Counted from the first letter of the stretch, positions 1 through 8,485 are shown. The stretch: 64,000 nt of DNA from CAZSNT01 sp964607765 (GCA_964607765.1 CAZSNT010000012.1:1-64000); one strand, 5' to 3'. Notes: a model not told the origin generated them from the sequence alone. A program made the numbers and translations.

Positions 1-50
1 CCCCATCCCCCACCGGCCTCGCGCCGGTGGCATCATGATTTGGCAACTAC
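1..50 (-). repeat. REP-type terminal hairpin, left side of RAYT element
   Basis: This copy holds CCACCGGC, a 5-bp loop and GCCGGTGG (8-bp perfect arms), followed by a 22-bp tail at 29-50. The tail is the exact reverse complement of the tail at 1086-1107 on the other side of the transposase gene. The stop codon of the transposase lies inside this tail. The arrangement matches REP sequences flanking RAYT transposases in inverted orientation. Upstream bases lie outside the window, so the full extent of the left repeat is unknown. Confidence 0.75.
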
Positions 51-818
51 AGCTCCCCGATCGTATTCGCCGCATGTTCCCGCGTAGTACCCAAACTGGT
101 AGACTGGCCGCATATCTTGTACATACGCCAAGTTGCTCAGGTAGCACAGCGCCACCGCCTCCGGCGTCCAGCTCGCACGCGGTCGCAGGAGTACGTGCAG
201 GTGGTCCGCCAAGAAGGTCAGTTCAGCTACTGCGAATCCGTGCCTTTCAGCCAGGCGTCTGGCCATGCTGAATGACCGCCCCAGAACGCCGTGATCGATT
301 TCCATCCACCGCCCCGCGCTCACCAGGACCAGATGCAGGTTGTACCAATGCCGCGCGTGCGCTGTGATCGTCTGTTCCTCCAGGCGGACTTCTGAGTCGG
401 TCATTCGGTAGCGGCCCAACGCCTGTTGCACGCGGGCGTCCGCCATCTGATGGTGGTCCTGCTGTGTGCGTACATACTGCTGGACGGTCTCCCGTGTCGC
501 CGAGCCGATGCTGCGCAGCCAGTAGTTGCGTCGCAACGCTTTCGGCGAATCCTCTCGAAGCAGGTGCTGCAGGCGGCCCTTGACGCTGCGTACGAGCTGC
601 ACGGGGGACACACCAGGTTCCGTACTCACGAAAAACTGGCTGGTTTGCTTGCCGGCAGAGCGATAACGGAGGATGCGGCAACCATCAGGCTCACAAGCGG
701 CCTGGAGTTCTGCGAGCCAAGTTGCCTCCGGGCGTGGTTGATCGCGCCAGAAGATGCTCAGCCCCCAGTTGAGTTGGTAGGCGGGGCGGGTGTTCGCGGC
801 GGTGTAAACAGGCTCCAT
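33..818 (-). CDS. REP-associated (IS200-like, Y1/HUH family) transposase, RAYT
   Basis: Predicted 261-aa protein starting MEPVYTAANTRPAYQ. The HUH nuclease signature is visible as DHLHVLL (His-Leu-His) in the C-terminal third, followed by YLSNLAYVQ and YQFGYYAGTCGEYD, which match the conserved end of a transposase family I recognise from planctomycete genomes. Y1 HUH enzymes nick single-stranded DNA next to hairpins through a catalytic tyrosine. The gene is bracketed by inverted copies of the same palindrome (1-50 and 1086-1130), and a 71-bp tandem array containing that palindrome lies immediately upstream. I chose the ATG at 818 because the longer reading crosses repeat sequence and the assembly gap. 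The last residues are read out of the REP tail, so the C-terminus may be element-derived. Such proteins are usually domesticated and mobilise REPs rather than themselves. Confidence 0.8.
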   Translation of the reverse strand: MEPVYTAANTRPAYQLNWGLSIFWRDQPRPEATWLAELQAACEPDGCRILRYRSAGKQTSQFFVSTEPGVSPVQLVRSVKGRLQHLLREDSPKALRRNYWLRSIGSATRETVQQYVRTQQDHHQMADARVQQALGRYRMTDSEVRLEEQTITAHARHWYNLHLVLVSAGRWMEIDHGVLGRSFSMARRLAERHGFAVAELTFLADHLHVLLRPRASWTPEAVALCYLSNLAYVQDMRPVYQFGYYAGTCGEYDRGAVVAKS

Positions 819-843
819 GAACGGCGAATGTACCACCGGGCTT

Positions 844-1130
844 GTAGTTGCCAAATCGGCAAGCCACCGGCACNNNNNNNNNNNNNNNNNNNNNNNNNNN
901 NNNNNNNNNNNNNNNNNNNNNNNNNNNNNNNNNNNNNNNNNNNNNNNNNNNNNNNNNNNNNNNNNNNNNNNNNGGGGCCGGTGGGGGGAGGAGTGCTTGG
1001 CGTGCGGCGTGGCGGTAGTTGCCAAATCGGCAAGCCACCGGCACGGGGCCGGTGGGGGGAGGAGTGCTTGGCGTGCGGCGTGGCGGTAGTTGCCAAATCA
1101 TGATGCCACCGGCGTGAGGCCGGTTGGGGG
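844..1130 (+). repeat. 71-bp tandem REP array interrupted by an assembly gap
   Basis: Units begin GTAGTTGCCAAATC at 844, 1015 and 1086; the complete unit 1015-1085 is 71 bp. Each contains CCACCGGC, a 5-bp loop and GCCGGTGG. The final copy (1086-1130) carries the diverged tail that matches 29-50 in inverse orientation. The copy starting at 844 runs into the gap after 30 bases, and the gap resumes exactly 41 bases before the next unit, so the true copy number is unknown. Whole units repeat with no unique spacers, which argues against CRISPR. Confidence 0.8.
874..973. other. Assembly gap (100 N)
   Basis: Exactly 100 undetermined bases inside a 71-bp tandem repeat. The flanks (30 + 41 bases) sum to one whole repeat unit, so the gap probably replaces an unresolved number of units rather than unique sequence. 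Confidence 0.95.
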
Positions 1131-1143
1131 AGCGTGTGGATCA

Positions 1144-2559
1144 CTATGCATGTTGCACACGCGACACCGTTCCCTTGCCGCCGTCCGGGTAGGATGTGCA
1201 GTGTATCAGCTCTGCGGGGTTCGCACACCGAATCAACTTCCCGGGTGCGTCGGCGCTCTGCGTGAAGATGCCGGCGAGCGTGATGCCTTCGGCCACCGGG
1301 CAGGCGGATGGGTTGTAGATCTCCTGCGTGCCGGTTTTCTGGAACGGGATCGGTCGGATGCTCGACTTCGGGCCGACCGAGAGCAGGTATTCCGGATAGG
1401 GATCGCCCGGCACGTAGTTCACGCGGAGGCCCTCGACGTGCAGCCCGCGGGCGTGGCTGCACAGATCGAAGACGGCGCACTTGGATTTGTCGTGGTGCCT
1501 TGCCAGATCCAGCGGAACGATGTCGAGATCCTCGAAGAACAGGTCCGAGACCGTCCCGAGCTCGACCGAGTAGTCGTCGCTGACGCAGCGGATGTTCGGC
1601 TGGTCGTACATCTTGAATGTGTGGCAGTTACGAACATTCCTGAAGACACAGCGCTCCACGTTGCAGACAAGGCTGCTGCCGTCCGGGAACAACTTCACCC
1701 CGGGCAGGATGCGGATGGCGCAGGACCCCGCCTCCACCTCGATGTCCTCGATGAGAATGTCGGTGATGCTGCCGAAGGTAAGGCTGGAGGTCCGCCAATC
1801 CCAGGCGTTCAGCGCCACCACGTCGTCGCCGGCCAGTGGGCCGCTCACATTCCGGACGACGCCCAGCTCGGCTGGCCCCTCCAGGTGCACACCGTCTTTG
1901 GTGCCGTCCACGACCACACCCTCGACGAGGAAGTTACGGGCATTGCCGATCTGGAAACCGAAGGACGAGTTGTCCCTGACGGTGACATTGCGGATGGTGA
2001 CGTTCTCGACGTTGCTCAGGACGATGGCCCCCTGCGAGCCCAGCATCAGCCCTTCCTTGCCTTCCCGGAACCCCTGCGGCCCCGCACCATTGTTCTTCTG
2101 GTCCGACCAGATGCCGCCCTCGATCAGGATGTCACGGTCCGCGCCCTCACAGAGCTTCACCGGTCCTTCCTGACCCGACACGATGCTCTTGTTACGAATG
2201 AGGCAGTGTTCGACGTCGCCGATGATCATGCGCACTTCGGTCAACGGGTGGACCACGATCCTTGCGCCGCTCCCGACAATGATCGAGCGGTCCAGCCAGA
2301 CCGGCTCCGGCATCTCGGGAATGAACACTGCATTCTGCTCGGCCAGCGACTGCTCGATCGCGTCGGACCAAACCGTCCCGGACACTTCAATGGGTTCGGG
2401 ATCGAGCTTCCGCGTCTGCGGGTTCCAGCGCTGCCGCCACGTCTTGGCCTCAGCCAAATGCGCATAGTCGGTCAAGAGCTTGCCGGCTGCCCTTCTCAGC
2501 GGAAGCCTCCTCTCGACTTCACGGATGCTACGAATCACCTGCTCTCTATCGGCTATCAA
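1144..2559 (-). CDS. Right-handed beta-helix enzyme, GH28/pectate-lyase-like
   Basis: 471-aa protein without a signal peptide. The centre shows repeated beta-helix rungs (ILIEGGIW, NVTIRNVTV, FLVEGVVVDG, ILIEDIEVEA). A GH28-like active-site pattern is present: DGVHLEGP about residue 217 and AGDDVVALN about residue 240, where GH28 polygalacturonases carry the catalytic aspartates. GH28 enzymes hydrolyse galacturonan or related uronate backbones, so a role in polysaccharide breakdown is likely, but the substrate is not readable. The start is a TTG at 2559; it has a strong Shine-Dalgarno (TTAGGAG) about 7 bases upstream, and no ATG nearby fits better. The gene sits just beyond the REP array and is divergent from the ATPase gene at 2883. 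A catalytically different beta-helix lyase or epimerase is possible. Confidence 0.65.
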   Translation of the reverse strand: MIADREQVIRSIREVERRLPLRRAAGKLLTDYAHLAEAKTWRQRWNPQTRKLDPEPIEVSGTVWSDAIEQSLAEQNAVFIPEMPEPVWLDRSIIVGSGARIVVHPLTEVRMIIGDVEHCLIRNKSIVSGQEGPVKLCEGADRDILIEGGIWSDQKNNGAGPQGFREGKEGLMLGSQGAIVLSNVENVTIRNVTVRDNSSFGFQIGNARNFLVEGVVVDGTKDGVHLEGPAELGVVRNVSGPLAGDDVVALNAWDWRTSSLTFGSITDILIEDIEVEAGSCAIRILPGVKLFPDGSSLVCNVERCVFRNVRNCHTFKMYDQPNIRCVSDDYSVELGTVSDLFFEDLDIVPLDLARHHDKSKCAVFDLCSHARGLHVEGLRVNYVPGDPYPEYLLSVGPKSSIRPIPFQKTGTQEIYNPSACPVAEGITLAGIFTQSADAPGKLIRCANPAELIHCTSYPDGGKGTVSRVQHA

Positions 2560-2649
2560 GGTGTTCTCCTAACGTTTGGCTTGCCAGCAAGCGGCCAGCC
2601 GTCACCATCAGTGTCATCAGGACCCTCGGGGACAGATGCCCATCTCATC

Positions 2650-2850
2650 TCACCAGTTGTCCAATGCCATCTTCTGCTTGCCATTCCCGATGAGGATGGC
2701 TCTTGATTTCACTGCGGTCTCCGGGGCCTGCAGGATTTGGTCGAGTATATGCCTGTCTCCCTCTGATAGGAATAGGAAGGCGGCATCGCCTTTCTTTTGA
2801 AAGGAAAGCGTTGATGTGTTATCTTTCGGGTCAAAAGAAAGCGTTTGCAC
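2650..2850 (-). CDS. Possible small hypothetical protein
   Basis: 66-codon frame starting GTG and ending KQKMALDNW. Composition is protein-like (K, D, S and hydrophobic residues alternating, no Arg/Pro/Ala-rich shadow pattern) and the DNA is less GC-rich than its surroundings. It lies 90 bp upstream of, and on the same strand as, the beta-helix gene, and is antisense to the leader of the ATPase gene. No convincing ribosome binding site precedes the GTG, and I recognise no family. It could be a fragment or chance frame. Confidence 0.3.
   Translation of the reverse strand: MQTLSFDPKDNTSTLSFQKKGDAAFLFLSEGDRHILDQILQAPETAVKSRAILIGNGKQKMALDNW
2789..2824 (+). promoter_or_regulatory. Putative promoter with inverted repeat before DUF4143 ATPase
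   Basis: A perfect palindrome CCTTTC-TTTT-GAAAGG (2789-2804) overlaps a -35-like TTGAAA (2797-2802). A weak -10-like TTATCT follows 16 bp later. The short string GAAAGCGTT occurs twice just downstream, next to CTTTC motifs. The region is AT-richer than its surroundings and lies 58 bp before the chosen GTG start. The -10 match is poor, so this is a candidate only. Confidence 0.3.
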
Positions 2851-2882
2851 ATGGTAGCCGCGTACCAGAGGAGGTCTGGCCG

Positions 2883-4205
2883 GTGAAGACCGAGCTCCTG
2901 CAACGAATCATCCTCGACTTCCAGAAATCTGAACTGCCGCCTCTGACGGAGCGGTCCATGACGATCACCCCGATCGCGGATATGTCGTTCGCCGTGGTCG
3001 GCGCACGGCGAACGGGGAAGACGTTCCGGACCTATCAATATGTGCGCGAGCTCGTCGAACAGGGAGTTGCCCGGGAGAACATCTGTCGGATCCAGTTCCA
3101 CGATCCCAGGTTGCGTAGGATGTCTATCGACGAGATGACCATGATCGACACCGCGTATTTCGCCCTCTTCCCGGACAAGCGCGGTCGCGAGGACGTCTAC
3201 TTCATCTTCGACGAGATCCACCGGATCGACGGCTGGGAAGACTACATCCTGTATCTTCTCGACGAGCGGCGCAACAAGGTGCTGATCACCGGCTCCACGT
3301 CGAAGTTGCTGAAAGGAGACATCGCCTCGGGGTTGAGGGGGAAGAACTTCTCGCGGGAACTGCTGCCCTTTTCCTTTGCGGAGTTCGCAAGGCACTATGG
3401 CGTCGATCCGGACACCGTCTCGACCGGCGGCCGCGCGCGACTGATCGGATTGCTGCAACGGTACATTCGCCAAGGCGGCTTCCCCGGCCTTCTGGACCTG
3501 CCGGACAGTCTGCACCAAGACCTGCTGGAGAGCTACTGGGACACCATGGTCCTCCGCGACATCATCGAGGCCCATCCCGACGACAATATCAACATCGTGG
3601 CCTTCAACCGGTTCGCACACGCTCTGTTGGCCCGGACTGCTTGTCCGATGACGATCAACAAGATCGCCGGCAACCTGCGCCGGGACGGGATACGCTTCTC
3701 CGCCGAGACCCTCTACAAGTACATGCACTACCTCCGGGAAGCCTACCTGGTTTTCCCTGTGGAGTTCTTCTCCAGCTCGGAGAAAGTGCGGAGCCAGAAC
3801 TACCGGAAAGTCTACGCGGTGGACTGGGCATTGGCCCACGCGATCGCGCCGGCGGAGGGGGTGAATCCGACACGGCAGTTCGAGAACCTCGTCTACCTCG
3901 AGCTGCGGCGCAGAGGGTACGCCCTGTCCTACTACAAGACGCGGCAGGGCCACGAGGTGGATTTCGTTGCCGTGCACAAACGCGGCGATGCGGACGTCCC
4001 GGAACTCTACCAGGTCTGCTACAGTCTCGATGATCCCGACGTGCGCGAACGAGAGTTGAGGGCGCTTCCCGGGGCTGCGCAGCATCTGGGCAGTCAGGCC
4101 AACAGAATCGTGACCTTCAACGAGGAGGAGACCGTGGACATCGACGGTGTCACCGTGGATGTCGTCCCCGCCTGGAAGTGGCTGCTTGGCGCCCCGACGT
4201 CGTAA
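2883..4205 (+). CDS. AAA_14/DUF4143 family ATPase
   Basis: 440-aa protein. Walker A is GARRTGKT at residues 40-47 and Walker B VYFIFDEIH near 105-113. A sensor-like ITGSTSKLL follows, then the DUF4143 winged-helix region. The C-terminal part has HEVDFVAVHKRG, resembling the PD-(D/E)XK-like fold described for this family. The start is GTG at 2883 because AGAGGAGG lies 8 bases upstream; the frame stays open further up but without a ribosome binding site. These ATPases are abundant, patchily distributed accessory proteins of unresolved function, sometimes suspected to act in defence or toxin-antitoxin-like systems. A second, more distant member lies at 23684-24985. Nothing nearby identifies a partner. 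Confidence 0.8.
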   Translation: MKTELLQRIILDFQKSELPPLTERSMTITPIADMSFAVVGARRTGKTFRTYQYVRELVEQGVARENICRIQFHDPRLRRMSIDEMTMIDTAYFALFPDKRGREDVYFIFDEIHRIDGWEDYILYLLDERRNKVLITGSTSKLLKGDIASGLRGKNFSRELLPFSFAEFARHYGVDPDTVSTGGRARLIGLLQRYIRQGGFPGLLDLPDSLHQDLLESYWDTMVLRDIIEAHPDDNINIVAFNRFAHALLARTACPMTINKIAGNLRRDGIRFSAETLYKYMHYLREAYLVFPVEFFSSSEKVRSQNYRKVYAVDWALAHAIAPAEGVNPTRQFENLVYLELRRRGYALSYYKTRQGHEVDFVAVHKRGDADVPELYQVCYSLDDPDVRERELRALPGAAQHLGSQANRIVTFNEEETVDIDGVTVDVVPAWKWLLGAPTS

Positions 4206-4347
4206 GGGAATGCCTCTCACTTGACTCGCCTCGTACGAGACCATCGCATCGCTCCGCTGGCTACGCCTCAGGGCTTCTCCTAGAGTCATCAATCGGGCTG
4301 CGTTTTGGGTCTCAGAAAGACCCCGGTGCCGTTTGGTCTCTGTTACC

Positions 4348-4464
4348 TCAGTCCTCAGGCAGTGTCCGGTAGCCAGGCTCGGGCTTCGGGGTGTCCGGAT
4401 AGTGCAGATCCAGATGAACCGGGCCTTGTGGTGTGGTCTTGTAGGCTATTGCAGAGCGATTCAT
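4348..4464 (-). pseudogene. Orphan N-terminal remnant of an alpha/beta-hydrolase (esterase-like)
   Basis: A 38-codon frame beginning ATG (4464), 7 bp beyond the stop of the SGNH-GH95-SGNH gene on the same strand. It contains AYKTTPQGPVHLDLHYPD, resembling the first beta-strands of BD-FAE or acetyl-xylan-esterase-type hydrolases fused or adjacent to PVC glycoside hydrolases. The frame then stops after GYRTLPED with none of the catalytic domain. I read it as the 5' stump of a deleted esterase gene. The family match is from memory and short. The rest of 4206-4471 shows nothing recognisable. Confidence 0.4.
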
Positions 4465-4471
4465 TCGACTG

Positions 4472-7400
4472 CTATTCCGGTAGTGCCTTCGGCCAGCGTG
4501 CGCTGACCGCCTGCAACCAGTGTCGGGCGATCAGCTCATGCCCCTGCGGGAGCGGGTGAATTCCGTCCCATAGCCAATGCTCGGCAGAGACCTGTTCAGC
4601 GGCGGCATCGAAGATATCCTGCGTCTTGATGTGCACGGCGTCGAACTCCTTCGCCAGTTTGGCAACGACGGCACGCATTCTGTCGGTGAGTGAACGCCGC
4701 GTCCTGTACGCCTGCTCGTCGGTCAGGCGGCCGGACTGCAGCACGAAGGGATCCATGAGCACCAGCCGAAGGTCGGGATTCGCCTTGCGGCTGGCATCGA
4801 GGATGTGTCGGTAGTCGGCCTCGAATGCAGCCGGCGTGACCTTGCGGTCCGGATTCCGCAATCCGCTCCCCACATCGTTGGTGCCGACGAGAATGGTGAG
4901 GACATCCGGCTTCATGTCGATGGCGTCCTTTTGCCAGCGCCTGCGCAGATCCGCAACCGTGTTGCCGCTGTTGCCGCGGGTGGTGACATCCAGCTGCGCT
5001 TCCGGCATCTCGACGCCAAGACGGGCGGCGATGAGATAGACATAGCTGTGGCCCAAGTAGTGATTGCGGTCGCTCTGCTTGCGGCCCCACTTCATGTCTG
5101 TAATGGAGTCGCCTTGGAACAACACGCGACTGCCGGTCTCGAAGGACGGCAACCGGTAGCTATAACCGCCGGCCCTGGAGGGCCCGGGGGACGACTGGTC
5201 CGCTTCCGGCTGCCTGCCGAATGCCGCTGCGGTGACCGTGCAGCTCTCGCCCTTCTTCAGTTTCGGCCTCTCGGTGCGGGCCCCGTAGCGGAGTTCGCAC
5301 GGGGTGCCATGCAGTGACTTGATACTTGCCTCGACCAGCTTGCCTTCCTTCCACTCGATATCGACTTCGAAGCCGCCGCGCGCCAGCAGGCCGGTGACCT
5401 TGCCCTCGGGCCAGGCTTCAGGCAGAGCCGGCAGCAGGCGGATCAGGCGGGTGTCGGGTGCGGGTGTCGGGTGCGAGTGTGTATTGGTATTTCCCTCGTC
5501 CCTCGCACGCGTCCCTCGCACTTCCCCGTGGCTCTGCATCAGCATTTCAGTTACGCCAGCGGTGTATCCAAAGTTGGCGTCGATCATGAAGATCTTCCGC
5601 TCCCTTGGGTTCTTCTGCGGGCGGAACCGGCTGAGCAGGTTGTCGTAGGTGTTGTCGACGAGCATCTGGTGCACGAAATCATGGGCTCTTGCCGAGTCAC
5701 CAAGACGAGCCCATAGATTGATTTTCCAGGCATTCGCCCAAGCTGTGCTCTGACCGACACCGCGTTTTTCGAGGAATCTGCGCGAGGCCCCCGCCAGTTC
5801 CGGTGTCGCCTCGGGGGTAATCTCGTAATACGGGTAGAGGCCATACAAGGGAGAGAGGTGGCGGTGGGTCGGCTCGGAATCCTCGTAGGGTTTGATCCAC
5901 TCCTGGATTCTGCCGTCCGGCCCAATCTGGTTCGGGGCAAGGCGGGGGCGCTTTTCCCTGAGTTCTTCTTGCAGGTCAGTATCGACACCCAGAATCTCGG
6001 CTGCCCGCAGCGTGTTGGCGAAGAGCTGACGCAGAGCCTGCATGTCCATCGTCGGTCCGTAGCAGATGCCTGCCCGTTCTCCATTCGGCGTCAGGCCGGC
6101 GGTTTCAGACGACTTGGACGGGCCGGTGACCAGCCAGTTGTTGTCCGGTCCTTCCCAGAGCTGGTCGAGAAAGAACTCCGCGCTGCCCTTCATAATCGGG
6201 TAGACGTCCTTCAGGTAATCCCGGTCGGGACTGAAGGCATACTGCTCCCACAGATGTTCGCAGAGCCAGGCGGCGCTGCCGAGATCCATCATCCCGGGTG
6301 AGGTGTATCCCCAGGGATTGGTTGCGCGGTGCGCGATCCAGCCGGGCGCATCGTAGTAGGCTTTGGCGGTCTTGTTTCCCGGCTCAACCAGTGACCTGAT
6401 CAGGGAAACCATGGGCTCGTGCAATTCAACCATGTTGCACACCAGCGCCGGCCAGTAGTTCATCTGTACATTGATGTTGAAGTGCCAGTCGCCATTCCAC
6501 ATGGTGTGGATCTCATCGGCCCAGATCCCCTGGAGGTTGGCCGGCAGCCCGCCTGGTCGCGAGGAACCGACCAGGAGATAGCGCCCCAAGTTGGCAAACA
6601 GTGCCGCCAGGGAAAAGTCGCCCCCGTTCTGCCGATAGCTCGCCAGGCGCTCGTCCGTCGGCAACCGGCTTTTCTCTGTCTCAGGAAGACTGAGCGTAAC
6701 GCGGTTGAAGTGCTTCTCATGGTCCGCCTTCTGCGAACTGCGCAACTGCGCAAAGCTCTTCCTTTGCGCGTTGTCGAGATCTGCGATCGTTGCCGCCACC
6801 GGATCGGAAAGCTGACGCCCCGCCATGCCACGATAATCGGTCGCCGCGGCGAAGAGCAGGAGGACTTCATCATCCGAGCTGACTGCCAGCTTATTGCCTT
6901 CGACTTTCACCGCGCCGCCTACCACGCGCAGGCGTGCCGCATAGGACAGGCCGTCACCGCCCTTGCCGTCGTTGAGTGTGCCGGTCATCAGCAGTTCACG
7001 CTCGCCCGCCGCCTTGGTCTCGAACCGTTCAGGGCGGTCCAAGGTCACAGTAAAGGAGACCGGTCCGGTCAGGCGCGACACGAATACATCATCGGGTGCC
7101 GACACAAGATGCTCGCGCCTGAAGGACGTCGCGCCGCGGCGATACGCAACCGTTCCCAAGGCGCTAGCCAGGTCCAGTTCGCGCCAATACTCGTCGGGCG
7201 GCTCGGCATTGCCGGAGAACGTCAGGTGCAGATTACCAAGGTTCTGATAGCGTCCGAAAGTCCCGATGCCTCTCCCCATGACCGGCTTCTCGCGGGATGA
7301 GAAATGCTCCTTGGTCAGTTTGCCGGCCGCGGTGTAATTCTCCTCGGCGAGCAGACGGCGGATCTCCGGAAGGTGCTTGTAACCGCCGGGAATGTCGTTG

Positions 7401-8467
7401 TCGACGCGCGACCCCGACCACACAGAACTCTCGTTGAGAACAATCTGTTCTTCGTCAGGACCGCCGAAAACCGCCGCCCCGATCCGCCCGTTGCCGAGAA
7501 CCAGCGACTCATGGAAGTTGGCTGCCGGTTGCCTGAACCAGATGGTCGTTGCCGGCTTGATTCGGTCTGAAATCCTGGATAGCTCGATGCCTTTGACCGT
7601 GCTGGAAGTTCTCTGAGTGTCCGAGGATGCGGCTGGCTTGGGGGCCACCGGTTTCTTTGCTGTCCGTGCTTTCTGGGGAGCGTTGCTTCCTTTGTCCTGC
7701 AGTGGGGCGAGCGGGTTCATTTTTACCCCTTCTTTCTCCAATATGGGCTGCATTGCCTTGGCCCAAGCGGTGTAGCCACTCGGACTCAAGTGTAGGCGGT
7801 CACGGCTGTAGAGGGAGGTCTTCTGCGACCCTTTGGCATCCAGGAATGCCCTGTTGATGTCAACCTGGAAGACCTGTTTATCGTCGGCGACCTTTGGCAG
7901 CATTCTATTGAGCGCCAGCAATATGCCATTCTCTTTGCCTGCTTTTCTGGGGAAGGCGGAGAAGACGATGATCTTCGAGTTTGGCAGGCGGCTCCGCAGC
8001 TCCGCCACGATGGCCTGTATTCCGGCAAGAATATCCTCCGGCGTGTCCGGGGGGTAGTCTTTCTTCCCGAGGTGTGCATGGTTTGTGCCGATCATCAAGG
8101 TGACCAGTTTAGGAGAAATGCCGTCGACCGCGCCGTGTTGGATACGCCACAGCACATTCTGGGTTCTATCTCCGGCAAAGCCGAGATTCAACAGATTACT
8201 TTCGGCAAACGTGGCGGCATAGTTGCCCTGTGACTCCCAGTTGTGGGTTATGGAATCCCCAATCATCACGAAGTCGACTCTGCGGGTCCTGGCTTCCTCG
8301 CGCTTTGCGTTGTGTCGGCTCGGCATGAACTTCTTCAGCCGCGACGGCACGGGAACGACCGTTGAAGGTCCGCCCTGTGCTTCATTCGCCGGGGTCGGCT
8401 TACCTGCGAAACTGCCCGCGCCCAGAATCAGGATGACGGCGGTTAGGGTGAGATCTCGTTTGATCAT
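4472..8467 (-). CDS. Secreted SGNH esterase - GH95 alpha-L-fucosidase - SGNH esterase fusion
   Basis: 1331-aa three-domain enzyme with an N-terminal signal peptide (about 1-22). SGNH-1 spans about 65-247: GDS at 70-72, GTN at 127-129, DxxH at 223-226. A Lys/Pro/Ala-rich linker follows. GH95 spans about 308-1085: WFRQPA start, NIN at 664-666 (the Asn pair that activates water in this inverting family), Glu788 in SSE (general-acid position), and Asp963 in DANFG. SGNH-2 spans about 1110-1331: GDS at 1119-1121, GTND at 1195-1198, DGIH at 1301-1304. GH95 releases alpha-1,2-linked fucose or galactose; the SGNH domains probably remove O-acetyl groups. Start is ATG 8467 with AGGAG five bases upstream. 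A roughly 22-residue low-complexity insert interrupts GH95 near residues 984-1005. Confidence 0.88.
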   Translation of the reverse strand: MIKRDLTLTAVILILGAGSFAGKPTPANEAQGGPSTVVPVPSRLKKFMPSRHNAKREEARTRRVDFVMIGDSITHNWESQGNYAATFAESNLLNLGFAGDRTQNVLWRIQHGAVDGISPKLVTLMIGTNHAHLGKKDYPPDTPEDILAGIQAIVAELRSRLPNSKIIVFSAFPRKAGKENGILLALNRMLPKVADDKQVFQVDINRAFLDAKGSQKTSLYSRDRLHLSPSGYTAWAKAMQPILEKEGVKMNPLAPLQDKGSNAPQKARTAKKPVAPKPAASSDTQRTSSTVKGIELSRISDRIKPATTIWFRQPAANFHESLVLGNGRIGAAVFGGPDEEQIVLNESSVWSGSRVDNDIPGGYKHLPEIRRLLAEENYTAAGKLTKEHFSSREKPVMGRGIGTFGRYQNLGNLHLTFSGNAEPPDEYWRELDLASALGTVAYRRGATSFRREHLVSAPDDVFVSRLTGPVSFTVTLDRPERFETKAAGERELLMTGTLNDGKGGDGLSYAARLRVVGGAVKVEGNKLAVSSDDEVLLLFAAATDYRGMAGRQLSDPVAATIADLDNAQRKSFAQLRSSQKADHEKHFNRVTLSLPETEKSRLPTDERLASYRQNGGDFSLAALFANLGRYLLVGSSRPGGLPANLQGIWADEIHTMWNGDWHFNINVQMNYWPALVCNMVELHEPMVSLIRSLVEPGNKTAKAYYDAPGWIAHRATNPWGYTSPGMMDLGSAAWLCEHLWEQYAFSPDRDYLKDVYPIMKGSAEFFLDQLWEGPDNNWLVTGPSKSSETAGLTPNGERAGICYGPTMDMQALRQLFANTLRAAEILGVDTDLQEELREKRPRLAPNQIGPDGRIQEWIKPYEDSEPTHRHLSPLYGLYPYYEITPEATPELAGASRRFLEKRGVGQSTAWANAWKINLWARLGDSARAHDFVHQMLVDNTYDNLLSRFRPQKNPRERKIFMIDANFGYTAGVTEMLMQSHGEVRGTRARDEGNTNTHSHPTPAPDTRLIRLLPALPEAWPEGKVTGLLARGGFEVDIEWKEGKLVEASIKSLHGTPCELRYGARTERPKLKKGESCTVTAAAFGRQPEADQSSPGPSRAGGYSYRLPSFETGSRVLFQGDSITDMKWGRKQSDRNHYLGHSYVYLIAARLGVEMPEAQLDVTTRGNSGNTVADLRRRWQKDAIDMKPDVLTILVGTNDVGSGLRNPDRKVTPAAFEADYRHILDASRKANPDLRLVLMDPFVLQSGRLTDEQAYRTRRSLTDRMRAVVAKLAKEFDAVHIKTQDIFDAAAEQVSAEHWLWDGIHPLPQGHELIARHWLQAVSARWPKALPE
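5449..5530 (-). repeat. Low-complexity insertion inside the GH95 domain
   Basis: The string CGGGTGTCGGGTGCG is repeated with variation, followed on the plus strand by CTCGTCCCTCGCACGCGTCCCTCGC-type repeats. In frame it adds about 22 residues, rich in Gly, Arg, Asn, Thr and Pro, between MLMQSHGE and RLIRLLPALP. In the GH95 sequences I know these two segments are nearly contiguous. Reading frame is preserved. Confidence 0.6.
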
Positions 8468-8485
8468 AGCATCTCCTGGTTGGTC

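Noticed and set aside
844..1130. CRISPR array
   Set aside because: Whole 71-bp units repeat without unique spacers, and no cas genes are present.
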